Below, piece after piece: positions 26,327 to 33,741 of a DNA stretch of 59,412 nucleotides (positions are counted from its first letter, which is position 1; every line of letters starts with the position of its first letter). Source of the stretch: Lachnospira sp. UBA3212 (lineage in GTDB: Bacteria; Bacillota; Clostridia; Lachnospirales; Lachnospiraceae); the NCBI GenBank assembly GCA_002363615.1, contig DEWK01000004.1, forward strand, positions 1-59,412. The letters are read 5' to 3'. Made by a program: the position numbers and the translations under genes. The notes beneath the pieces were generated by a model. That model was not told the DNA's origin. It did not search any database and saw only the letters and a list, made by a program, of their open reading frames with translations.

Positions 26327-26764
26327 ATGGAATTTAAGGAAGTTCAGCAGGCGATGATCGCCGCAATGAAGGCAAGAGACAAGGAAAGAAAGGAAGCGAT
26401 TTCAGATCTTGTTTCAGCGATTAAGAAATTAGCAATCGACGAGGGTAGCCGTGAGAATATCACACAAGATCAGGTGGCCCGTGCCGTGTTAAAGGAAATG
26501 AAATCAGTCAAGGAGCAGATCGACACCTGTCCGGATGAGCGAGCAGAGTTAAAGGCTTCTTATCAGAAAACTTATGAGATTATGTCTGAGTTTGCACCAA
26601 AGCAACTTTCAGAGGAGGAGATTACCGAAATCCTTCAGACAAAGTATGCAGAGGTTCTTGCCAGCAAGAATAAGGGAATGATTATGAAGGAAGTCATGGC
26701 AGAACTGAAGGGTAAGGCAGATGGAAAATTAATTAATCAGGTGGTTGCTAAGCTTACAAAGTAA
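26327..26764 (+). CDS. GatB/YqeY domain protein
   Basis: This 145-aa cytoplasmic helical protein belongs to the YqeY family, related to the tail domain of the GatB amidotransferase subunit that recognises tRNA. Family marks are the N-terminal K-x-R-D-K-E-R-K-E-A-I-S, the central Y-x-x-x-Y-E-I-M-S-E-F-A-P-K-Q-L-S-E-E-E motif, and the C-terminal G-K-A-D-G-K-L-I-N-Q-V-V. Its role is not settled; a tRNA- or amidation-linked function is inferred from the GatB relation. It starts 21 bases after gpmI behind GGAGGC, so it is probably cotranscribed, and a terminator follows. Confidence 0.92.
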   Translation: MEFKEVQQAMIAAMKARDKERKEAISDLVSAIKKLAIDEGSRENITQDQVARAVLKEMKSVKEQIDTCPDERAELKASYQKTYEIMSEFAPKQLSEEEITEILQTKYAEVLASKNKGMIMKEVMAELKGKADGKLINQVVAKLTK

Positions 26765-26770
26765 TTATTT

Positions 26771-26801
26771 AGGATGTCCTTTGGTAAAGGGCATCCTTTT
26801 T
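26771..26801 (+). terminator. Terminator after gpmI-yqeY
   Basis: AGGATGTCCTT pairs with AAGGGCATCCT (26771-26797, one wobble), followed by T. Confidence 0.85.
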
Positions 26802-26872
26802 AGTTGAATTTGTTATAGAAAAAAACTATGGCAAACCCTAAGTGGAATTCATTTTCTTTTGATGGACCCATC

Positions 26873-26912
26873 TGTTATAATACCTTAAGGTTAAGACCCG
26901 TTTGCGGGTCTT
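26873..26912 (+). promoter_or_regulatory. Promoter and leader hairpin of metF
   Basis: TGTTATAAT (26873-26881) is an extended -10 box. Twelve bases on lies a perfect 8-bp hairpin, AAGACCCG/CGGGTCTT (26893-26912), at the predicted 5' end of the mRNA. It lacks a T run and is more likely a 5' stabiliser than a terminator. Confidence 0.6.
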
Positions 26913-26940
26913 GGGCAATAAAGAAATAAGAGGATAAATT

Positions 26941-27813
26941 ATGAAGATCATTGATCGGCTAAAAGAAGATAGAATTCACCTTTCTATGGAGGTGTTTCCA
27001 CCAAAAACAGAAACCAAGTTTGAAGCGGTAGAAGCTGCCGTGAAAGAAATCACCAAGCTCCACCCAGCCTTTATGAGCTGTACCTATGGGGCAGGTGGGG
27101 GTACCAGTCAGTATACCGTAGATATTTCCAAAGAAATCATGGAATGCGGTGTGCCATCCATGGCTCATTTGACGTGCATTTCTTCTACAAGAGAAACAAT
27201 TGCTCATCAGATTGAAAGTATTAAGGGGGCAGGAATCGAAAATATCCTGGCTCTTCGTGGAGATCTTCCAGCAGATGGAAAGTTACCGGAAGATGGCTAC
27301 AAACATGCCACAGATTTGGTTTATGACATTAAACGTCTTTATCCGGAGGCCTGTATTGGTGGTGCCTGCTATCCGGAAAAGCATCCGGATGCGGGAACGA
27401 AAGAAGAAGACATTCGCTTCTTAAAAGAAAAAGTAGAGGCGGGATGTGATTTTTTAACTACTCAGATGTTTTTTGATAATTCGGTTTATTATAATTTCTT
27501 ATATAGATTGAGAGTTCAGGGAGTGAATGTCCCAGTACTTGCAGGTATTATGCCGATTACCACCAAACAGCAGATGAGGCGTTCCGTAGAACTTTCCGGT
27601 TGTATTATCCCGGCAAGATTCAAGGCGATTGTGGATATGTTTGGCGATTCTCCGGAAGCCATGAAGCAGGCGGGAATTGTCTATGCCAGTGAGCAAATCA
27701 TCGACCTTTTGGCGAATGGTATTAAGAATATCCATCTTTATACCATGAATAAGCCAGATATTGCTCAGGCTATTTTAGATAATTTAAAGGGGATTTGGAC
27801 CCCGGAAGAATAG
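26941..27813 (+). CDS. metF: Methylenetetrahydrofolate reductase
   Basis: This flavoenzyme reduces 5,10-methylene-THF to 5-methyl-THF, for methionine synthesis and, in acetogens, for the Wood-Ljungdahl methyl branch. The 290-aa length fits the bacterial MetF/MTHFR family. S-M-E-V-F-P-P-K holds the conserved Glu (E17). T-Y-G-A-G-G-G near residue 49, the A-L-R-G-D motif (near 103), D-F-L-T-T-Q-M-F-F-D and G-I-M-P-I follow. Neither metH nor the clostridial MetV partner is adjacent. The gene has its own promoter and ends before the zinc-type transporter promoter, so it is probably monocistronic. Confidence 0.95.
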   Translation: MKIIDRLKEDRIHLSMEVFPPKTETKFEAVEAAVKEITKLHPAFMSCTYGAGGGTSQYTVDISKEIMECGVPSMAHLTCISSTRETIAHQIESIKGAGIENILALRGDLPADGKLPEDGYKHATDLVYDIKRLYPEACIGGACYPEKHPDAGTKEEDIRFLKEKVEAGCDFLTTQMFFDNSVYYNFLYRLRVQGVNVPVLAGIMPITTKQQMRRSVELSGCIIPARFKAIVDMFGDSPEAMKQAGIVYASEQIIDLLANGIKNIHLYTMNKPDIAQAILDNLKGIWTPEE

Positions 27814-27834
27814 AGGAAAAAAGATTTTTTAGGA

Positions 27835-27863
27835 TTGACATTATCTGGAAAAATACTTATAAT
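27835..27863 (+). promoter_or_regulatory. Consensus promoter of the metal ABC transporter operon
   Basis: TTGACA (27835-27840), exactly 17 bases, TATAAT (27858-27863): a perfect sigma-A consensus, which is typical of genes held in check by a repressor. Confidence 0.85.
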
Positions 27864-27865
27864 CA

Positions 27866-27900
27866 GTAACGTTACCAATTTGCAAATTGTTTGCAAATTG
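27866..27900 (+). promoter_or_regulatory. Operator-like palindrome and tandem repeats before the metal ABC genes
   Basis: Right after the -10 box comes the perfect palindrome GTAACGTTAC (27866-27875). The 11-base unit TTTGCAAATTG then occurs twice in tandem (27879-27889, 27890-27900); the first copy is part of a 14-base palindrome CAATTTGCAAATTG. Position and symmetry suggest repressor binding, probably by a zinc sensor. TAAC/GTTA half-sites recall AdcR sites, but the spacing differs. Confidence 0.5.
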
Positions 27901-27939
27901 ATTCAGTATCTGTTTAATCGTATTTAGAAAGGTCATGTA

Positions 27940-28650
27940 ATGTCATATATCAAAGTAGAACACGTGGATTTGGGATACGAAGGAAAATCCATGGTATGGG
28001 ATTTGAATTTTAAGCTTGATAAGAATGACTACCTTTGCGTGGTGGGAGAAAATGGAGTAGGAAAATCTACCCTGATTAAGACACTCCTTTCTTTAACCAA
28101 GCCAATCAAGGGCAGGATTGAATTGGGCGATGGATTAAAGCCTTACGAAATTGGTTATTTGCCACAGCAGACCATTGTACAACGAGACTTTCCAGCGACA
28201 GTAGGAGAGATTGTACTTTCCGGATGCTTACCACACCTGGGAAAAAGGTTATTTTATGGAAAAGCAGAGAAGGAGATGGCCAAGGAAAAGATGGAGTTGA
28301 TGGGAATCTACCATCTTAGAAAAAAGAGCTATCGATTCCTTTCCGGAGGCCAGCAACAAAGAGCCCTTTTAGCAAGAGCCCTATGTGCAGCCAGTAAGGT
28401 CATTCTTTTAGATGAGCCAGTAACCGGACTTGATCCTAAGGCAACTGCAGAGTTTTATCAAACAGTGGTAAATCTGAATAAGTCGGGTCTTTCAGTAATT
28501 ATGGTTACCCATGATATTCAGGCAGTGGATTATGCCAGTCATGTTCTTCATGTATCTGCCGAGAATTCTTTTTATGGAAGTAAAAAGGAATATACCAAGA
28601 GTAATCACTGGAAGATTTTGCAGGCAATAGGAGGGAATGAACATGAATAG
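27940..28650 (+). CDS. Metal ABC transporter, ATP-binding protein (ZnuC/AdcC-like)
   Basis: This is a cytoplasmic ATPase (236 aa) that drives uptake of Zn2+ or Mn2+ through the permease encoded next. Walker A is G-E-N-G-V-G-K-S-T (~37-45), the Q-loop is L-P-Q-Q, the signature is L-S-G-G-Q-Q-Q-R, Walker B is V-I-L-L-D-E-P, and the H-loop is V-T-H-D. The family fits the 3.A.1.15 metal transporters; zinc rather than manganese is inferred from similarity to ZnuC/AdcC. AGAAAGG precedes the ATG. The permease gene overlaps its 3' end by 8 bases. A substrate-binding lipoprotein gene is absent from the operon. Confidence 0.9.
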   Translation: MSYIKVEHVDLGYEGKSMVWDLNFKLDKNDYLCVVGENGVGKSTLIKTLLSLTKPIKGRIELGDGLKPYEIGYLPQQTIVQRDFPATVGEIVLSGCLPHLGKRLFYGKAEKEMAKEKMELMGIYHLRKKSYRFLSGGQQQRALLARALCAASKVILLDEPVTGLDPKATAEFYQTVVNLNKSGLSVIMVTHDIQAVDYASHVLHVSAENSFYGSKKEYTKSNHWKILQAIGGNEHE

Positions 28651-29485
28651 TTTAAGTTTGATGGACTACCTTAACATGCCATTTGTTCAGTATGCCTTAA
28701 TCGTTGGAATTTTAATTTCCCTTTGTGCTTCTCTTTTCGGAGTATCCTTAGTATTAAAGAGATTTTCTTTTATTGGAGACGGACTTTCCCATGTGGCATT
28801 TGGAGCCATTGCGGTGGCATCTATTTTTAATTTAAGCAATGATATGGTGGTTACCATGCCGGTCACCATCATGACAGCCATCCTTCTTTTAAAGTCAGGA
28901 CAAAATACCAAGGTAAAGGGAGACGCAGCCATTGCTATGTTTTCTGTCTCTGCCATGGCCTTGGGTTACTTAATTTTAAATATCTTTAAGACCTCCACGA
29001 ATCTGGCGGGGGATGTGTGTGATACCCTCTTTGGTTCTGTTGCTATTATTACCTTAAAAAAATCCGATGTGATTCTTACGGTGGTAGTTGCCATCCTGGT
29101 AATTTTATTTTACATATTATTTTACAATCGTATTTTTTCGGTTACCTTCGATGAAAGTTTTACCCAGGCTACGGGAAAGAATGCCGGTTTATACAATCTG
29201 ATGATTGCGGTAGTAACAGCAGTAATCATCGTGCTTGCCATGAATCTGGTGGGATCGCTTTTGATTTCTGCCTTGATTATTTTCCCGGCCTTATCAGCCA
29301 TGCGGATCTTTTATAGTTTTAAGGGTGTGGTTATCTATGCAGGAATCCTGTCCGTGTTAGTGACTACTTCAGGACTTTTGATTTCCATCCTTTGTACCAC
29401 ACCGGTGGGAGCTACCATTGTCGCATGCGATATCGTGGTCTTTTTTGTAAGTGCTATAATTGGAATTATACTTCACAGGGGATAA
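28643..29485 (+). CDS. Metal ABC transporter, permease (ZnuB/AdcB-like)
   Basis: This integral membrane subunit (280 aa) has about eight hydrophobic helices and belongs to the ABC-3 permease family for Zn/Mn. S-L-F-G-V-S-L-V-L-K-R-F-S-F-I-G-D-G-L-S-H-V-A-F is the family hallmark near the N-terminus, followed later by the conserved L-L-I-S-A-L-I-I-F-P-A. The ATG at 28643 is preferred, because GGAGGG ends 7 bases before it; the in-frame ATG at 28637 abuts the ribosome site. It overlaps the ATPase gene by 8 bases. The substrate-binding protein must be encoded elsewhere. Confidence 0.9.
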   Translation: MNSLSLMDYLNMPFVQYALIVGILISLCASLFGVSLVLKRFSFIGDGLSHVAFGAIAVASIFNLSNDMVVTMPVTIMTAILLLKSGQNTKVKGDAAIAMFSVSAMALGYLILNIFKTSTNLAGDVCDTLFGSVAIITLKKSDVILTVVVAILVILFYILFYNRIFSVTFDESFTQATGKNAGLYNLMIAVVTAVIIVLAMNLVGSLLISALIIFPALSAMRIFYSFKGVVIYAGILSVLVTTSGLLISILCTTPVGATIVACDIVVFFVSAIIGIILHRG

Positions 29486-29544
29486 AATCTTTGCTATGAT
29501 AAGGGCAAATGATTTGACCTTTTGATTAGGAGGAAGAGGAAATT

Positions 29545-31749
29545 ATGGGAGTTTTTGTAGACCACAAAGAACAATTATTTTATCTTCAGACACCTACGAC
29601 TACCTATGTCATGAAATTGACAGGTGGTCGTTACTTAACTCATGTGTATTGGGGAAAAAAATTGTTTCATCTTAACAAGAAGAATGCTTTTTTAAACCGG
29701 ATGTTGGCATTTTCAGCGGTGGAAGAGGGAGACGGAGAGACTTATACCAGAGATTTTATCCGGGGAGAATATCCGACTGGGGGAGGAACGGATCACCGTT
29801 TTTCTGCCCTGGGGGTGACCTTTCCAGATGGTTCATGGGACTGCCAGCTAGAATATGTAGGCTTTGAGGCGATTGCCGGAAAAGAAAAAGTTCCTGGGCT
29901 CCCTAGCCTTTATGTAGAAGAGGAAGCGGAAGCGGAGACCTTAAAGATTTTTTTAAAGGATCCTCTTTGGAACCTTCAGGTTACCTTGTATTATACGGTT
30001 TTTAAAGAGTATGATGTGATTGTAAGGCGGGCAAGAGTAAGTAATGGTGGAGATCAGCCGGTCTTTTTAAATCGCTTTCTAAGTGCCAGTCTTGATTTTG
30101 AACAGGATCACTTTGATTTACTATCATTTCCCGGGGCATGGGGAAGAGAACGTCACATGGAAAAGGCCGGTTTAAGGAGTGGAATCACCTGTTTTGGCAG
30201 TAACCGTGGGGCTTCCTCTCATCAGATGAATCCTCTTTTGATTTTAGAAGAAAAGGGAGGGGATGAGGACCATGGAGCCGCCTATGCCATGAATCTTATC
30301 TATTCGGGAAATTTTTTGGCAGGCACAGAGGTGGATCAGCTTCATCAAACCCGTTTCTTTATGGGAATGGGGGATGATAATTTCTCTTGGAAGTTAGCGG
30401 CCGGAGAGGAATTGGATTCTCCTGAGGTTGTTCTTGCTTTTTCTTCAGAGGGCTTAGGAAGCTTATCAAGAACCTTCCATGACCTTTACAGAAACCACCT
30501 GGTGCGAGGAAAGTATAAAAAAGAGGCAAGACCAATCCTGGTAAATAACTGGGAAGCCACCTATTTTGATTTCAACGAGGAAAAAATCCTTGCCATTGCA
30601 GATGCGGCAAGGGATTTGGGCATTGAATTATTTGTCTTAGATGATGGCTGGTTTGGGGAACGAGAGGATGATTCTACTTCCTTAGGGGATTGGTTTGTAA
30701 ACACGAAAAAACTTCCATCGGGAATCCAAGGCCTGGCAGAAAAAATCCATCAAAGGGGTTTGAAATTTGGTCTTTGGTTTGAACCTGAGATGGTGTCAAA
30801 GGTAAGTAAACTCTATGAAATACATCCGGACTGGTGCATCCATGTTAAGAATCGAAAGAGAACGGAATGTAGAAACCAGCTGATTTTAGATCTAAGCAGG
30901 GAAGAGGTTTGCGATTATATCACGAATAAGATTTCTGGTATTTTAGATAGTGCAGAAATTGATTATGTAAAATGGGACATGAACCGTCACATGACAGAGA
31001 TTGGTTCTTGCGGGCTTTCCAGTGACAGGCAAAAGGAACTTCCTCACCGATATATGTTAGGATTATATAAAATCATGGAGGCCATTACCCAAAGCCATCC
31101 GGATATTTTATTTGAAAGCTGTTCCGGTGGTGGGGGAAGGTTTGATCCGGGTCTTTTGTACTATATGCCACAGGCATGGACCAGTGATGATACCGATGGA
31201 ATCGAGCGTTTAAAGATTCAATATGGAAGTTCATTTGCATATCCCTTGTCAGCTATGGGAAGCCATGTGTCGGCGGTTCCAAACCATCAAACCGGCAGGG
31301 TAACTCCTTTAAAACTACGTATGGATGTGGCCATGAGTGGGAATTATGGATTTGAGTTGGATTTATCCAAGCAGTCGGAGGAAGACTTGGCAGCCATGAA
31401 GGAAAGTATTGCTTTGGCCAAGGGCTTGCGAAGCTTTTTGCCTTTTGGGGATTTTTATCGCCTCTTAAGCCCTTATCAGGGAGGCGACACCGCATGGCAG
31501 GTGGTCTCAAAGGATGGACAAAGAATCTTTGCAGCGTATTTTCAGGTACTTTCCAAACCAAATCCCGGCATTTGCCGCCTGAAGTTAAAGGGATTAGATG
31601 CTAGTGCCTTTTACTTGGATGAGGAAAATGGAGAAATTTATTCCGGCGGGGAATTAATGGAACTGGGTTTGGTGGTAAGTCTGTATGGAGATTATCAAAG
31701 CAAAACATGGTTATTTAGACGAAAGGATGATTATGAAGTATCAGATTAA
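29545..31749 (+). CDS. Alpha-galactosidase, GH36
   Basis: This hydrolyses terminal alpha-galactose from raffinose-type oligosaccharides and galactomannan. No signal peptide is seen, so it is probably cytoplasmic. The 734 aa match the family's tetrameric bacterial members: N-terminal beta-supersandwich (~1-330), TIM barrel (~330-650), C-terminal beta domain. The nucleophile D478 lies in V-K-W-D-M-N-R and the acid/base D548 in T-S-D-D-T-D; both numbers coincide with those known for Geobacillus AgaA/AgaB. L-D-D-G-W-F and C-S-G-G-G-G-R-F-D are also present. AGGAGG lies upstream. A small unknown gene overlaps its 3' end by 17 bases. Confidence 0.96.
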   Translation: MGVFVDHKEQLFYLQTPTTTYVMKLTGGRYLTHVYWGKKLFHLNKKNAFLNRMLAFSAVEEGDGETYTRDFIRGEYPTGGGTDHRFSALGVTFPDGSWDCQLEYVGFEAIAGKEKVPGLPSLYVEEEAEAETLKIFLKDPLWNLQVTLYYTVFKEYDVIVRRARVSNGGDQPVFLNRFLSASLDFEQDHFDLLSFPGAWGRERHMEKAGLRSGITCFGSNRGASSHQMNPLLILEEKGGDEDHGAAYAMNLIYSGNFLAGTEVDQLHQTRFFMGMGDDNFSWKLAAGEELDSPEVVLAFSSEGLGSLSRTFHDLYRNHLVRGKYKKEARPILVNNWEATYFDFNEEKILAIADAARDLGIELFVLDDGWFGEREDDSTSLGDWFVNTKKLPSGIQGLAEKIHQRGLKFGLWFEPEMVSKVSKLYEIHPDWCIHVKNRKRTECRNQLILDLSREEVCDYITNKISGILDSAEIDYVKWDMNRHMTEIGSCGLSSDRQKELPHRYMLGLYKIMEAITQSHPDILFESCSGGGGRFDPGLLYYMPQAWTSDDTDGIERLKIQYGSSFAYPLSAMGSHVSAVPNHQTGRVTPLKLRMDVAMSGNYGFELDLSKQSEEDLAAMKESIALAKGLRSFLPFGDFYRLLSPYQGGDTAWQVVSKDGQRIFAAYFQVLSKPNPGICRLKLKGLDASAFYLDEENGEIYSGGELMELGLVVSLYGDYQSKTWLFRRKDDYEVSD

Positions 31750-31930
31750 AGATATTACTGAGGCTTTTTATGGTTGCGAGGAACCACCTTGTGATGGCCC
31801 TCATGCCCTTCTTTATCTGGAAGGAAGGGACCTGCCACTGGAATTGTCAGAAAAGAGAATTGCAGAATTGGGGATTGACCTTGGGGATTGGATTTATGTC
31901 TCAGATCTTGGGGAAGTTAAGAAAGCATAA
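31733..31930 (+). CDS. Small acidic protein of unknown function (65 aa)
   Basis: This starts at the ATG at 31733, 5 bases after AAAGGA, and overlaps the alpha-galactosidase gene by 17 bases, so it is cotranscribed and probably coupled. The protein is compact and acidic. It begins K-Y-Q-I-K-D-I-T-E-A-F-Y-G-C-E-E, has a central L-L-Y-L-E-G-R-D-L-P-L-E-L and ends D-W-I-Y-V-S-D. It has no signal peptide or membrane segment, and the two Cys (C15, C20) are too few for a metal centre alone. I do not recognise a family. Confidence 0.7.
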   Translation: MKYQIKDITEAFYGCEEPPCDGPHALLYLEGRDLPLELSEKRIAELGIDLGDWIYVSDLGEVKKA

Positions 31931-31936
31931 AAATAA

Positions 31937-31976
31937 CGTCGACTCTTTTAAGAGTCGACGCTATTTTTATTTTTCA
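31937..31976. terminator. Shared terminator between the galactosidase operon and mscS
   Basis: CGTCGACTC (31937-31945) and GAGTCGACG (31952-31960) form a strong stem around TTTTAA, with T-rich flanks downstream. It lies between converging genes. Confidence 0.87.
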
Positions 31977-32956
31977 ATCAAATGAACATCCAACTGATTG
32001 TATGGGATTTCAATTCCATTTTCATCAAATAGTTCCTTGATTCGCTCGTTTAAGAAGTAGTAATCCTTCCAATACTTGTCGGTAGGAACCCAGAAACGAA
32101 CCTCAAGTACCACGGAAGATTCTGCCAGTTCTTTTACATTTACCTGGTTTGACTCGCCGGTAATTAAATCACCGGTTTCTTTTCCTGCCTGGATCATTAA
32201 TTCCTTGGCTTTTTTAATGTCAGCCTGGTAAGAAATGCCAACGGATAAATCGATTCGACGCTTTTCATGTTGGGTGATGTTGGTGATTCGGCTGTTGATT
32301 AAGGTTCCGTTGGGAATCAGGATATTTTTATTATCTATGGTAGTCAAATGGGTATAGAAAATATCGATGCGGTCTACGGTGCCTTCCACACCGTTACTTC
32401 CATTTTCTACGATATAGTCTCCTATGGTAAATGGTTTTATAACCAGGATTAATACTCCGCCTGCCACATTAGACAAGGCACCCTGAAGAGCAAGACCAAT
32501 GGCTACTGCACCGGTGGAAAGTAGGGCAATAAAGGAAGTGGTCTTGATTCCCACGGTTCCAAGTACCGAGATGAAAAGTACGATGTAAAGAACAACGGAA
32601 ATCAACTTCTGTAAAAATCTTGCCACCGAGGAATCAAGCTTACTCTTGTCAAAAATTCGCTTGGTGGTTCGTAAAATCATCTTAATAATCAAATGACCAA
32701 TCAAGAGGATGATTAATCCGATTAAGACATCCACCGCAAAGGATACTGCCTTTGGTCCATAAGATTTTATGGTATCGATAATCTCATTGGACTTTTGTGA
32801 GAGTTCCTCGCTTGCCTGGCTGGCCATCTGGCTGGCGGTTTCACCGGCTGACTTGGTGGCTTCGGTGGTCGCCTGACTAGTCGCTTCCTCTAGGGCACTG
32901 GTGCTTTCTAGTTCATCGGCATAGGCATATATTCCCAATAGGTGTTTCAAAAACAT
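31967..32956 (-). CDS. Small-conductance mechanosensitive channel (MscS family)
   Basis: This membrane channel (329 aa) opens under osmotic downshock. A Ser/Thr/Ala/Glu-rich N-terminal stretch (~15-60, probably flexible or outside) is followed by helices at ~70-95, ~115-135 and the pore-lining TM3 (~138-180). TM3 has the Gly/Ala pattern L-S-T-G-A-V-A-I-G-L-A-L-Q-G-A-L-S-N. The beta domain (G-D-Y-I-V-E and I-P-N-G-T-L-I-N-S) and the C-terminal alpha/beta domain follow. It lies 9 bases after tetR on the same strand, so the two form an operon. Confidence 0.94.
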   Translation of the reverse strand: MFLKHLLGIYAYADELESTSALEEATSQATTEATKSAGETASQMASQASEELSQKSNEIIDTIKSYGPKAVSFAVDVLIGLIILLIGHLIIKMILRTTKRIFDKSKLDSSVARFLQKLISVVLYIVLFISVLGTVGIKTTSFIALLSTGAVAIGLALQGALSNVAGGVLILVIKPFTIGDYIVENGSNGVEGTVDRIDIFYTHLTTIDNKNILIPNGTLINSRITNITQHEKRRIDLSVGISYQADIKKAKELMIQAGKETGDLITGESNQVNVKELAESSVVLEVRFWVPTDKYWKDYYFLNERIKELFDENGIEIPYNQLDVHLIEK

Positions 32957-32965
32957 AGTTCCTCC

Positions 32966-33535
32966 TTAATTTCCGTTGGCCTTGTGGATGATTTGCATCC
33001 CGTGTCCAAGAATATCACTGACATGTTCCTTTAATTCTTCGATGGTTAAAGAGCATTCCCCTCGTAACCAGGAACTGTATGCTCCTATAATAGCAGAAGA
33101 AAAGAATTCTGCATCCACTTTAAGGCATTTGTAGGTTTGGATTTTTTCACGGTAGTGATTTTGAATTTCATTCGAAAGTAACTCCCGAATGCGGCTCCAG
33201 AAGAAATCGCTATTACTGTTCTTACTGATTTCCTGATAAAAGGACAATTGGTGACTTACAAGGTGATTAATTCCCTCTAAAATAATCTCCGCATTGAAAG
33301 GATTTTCGTGGATTCCCTGTTCACCAATATATTCATAAAATTCATCAAATCCTTCTTGGAAAATGCTATTTACCAAATCATTTACCGATGAGTAGTGAAG
33401 GTAAAAAGTTTTACGGTCAATGTTTGCATTCCTTGCAATTTCGGAGATGGTGATTTTCTCTGCCGGTTTTTCCTTTAATAAATTCAGATAAGCAGTCCGG
33501 ACGGATGCCTTTGTTTTTTTGATACGTCGATCCAT
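32966..33535 (-). CDS. TetR/AcrR-family transcriptional regulator
   Basis: The 189-aa DNA-binding repressor has an N-terminal helix-turn-helix (I-T-I-S-E-I-A-R-N-A-N-I-D-R-K-T-F-Y-L-H-Y, ~27-47). Its C-terminal ligand domain resembles the TetR_C_33 group. It is cotranscribed with mscS and divergent from a MATE gene 206 bases away, so both are candidate targets. A TTGAAA-N17-TAAACT promoter and a 13-base palindrome lie just upstream, which suggests autoregulation. The inducer is unknown. Confidence 0.9.
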   Translation of the reverse strand: MDRRIKKTKASVRTAYLNLLKEKPAEKITISEIARNANIDRKTFYLHYSSVNDLVNSIFQEGFDEFYEYIGEQGIHENPFNAEIILEGINHLVSHQLSFYQEISKNSNSDFFWSRIRELLSNEIQNHYREKIQTYKCLKVDAEFFSSAIIGAYSSWLRGECSLTIEELKEHVSDILGHGMQIIHKANGN

Positions 33536-33556
33536 ATAATACTCCTTTTCATTTTC

Positions 33557-33608
33557 CGCTTTGAAAGCGCTACTTACTTAGTTTATCCTCGACTTGATGA
33601 TTTTTCAA
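33557..33608 (-). promoter_or_regulatory. tetR-mscS promoter with palindromic operator
   Basis: Read on the minus strand: TTGAAA (33608-33603), 17 bases, TAAACT (33585-33580). At the expected transcription start lies the palindrome CGCTTTGAAAGCG (33557-33569), with 6-base arms around one base. It is a good candidate site for TetR autoregulation. Confidence 0.6.
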
Positions 33609-33741
33609 TAGTTAGATGATAAATTTCTCACTTTTTGCATTTATTTCCGACTTCCTTGTTAAAATTTCCGAATTCTAAAAAAGGGCTGGATTTTTAAGAA
33701 ACAAGTGACTATAATGTGTGAAGTTGAAAGGAGAGTGGATT

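Noticed and set aside
26893..26912. Hairpin before metF as a terminator or riboswitch
   Set aside because: No T run, and too short and simple for SAM or other methionine-related riboswitches.
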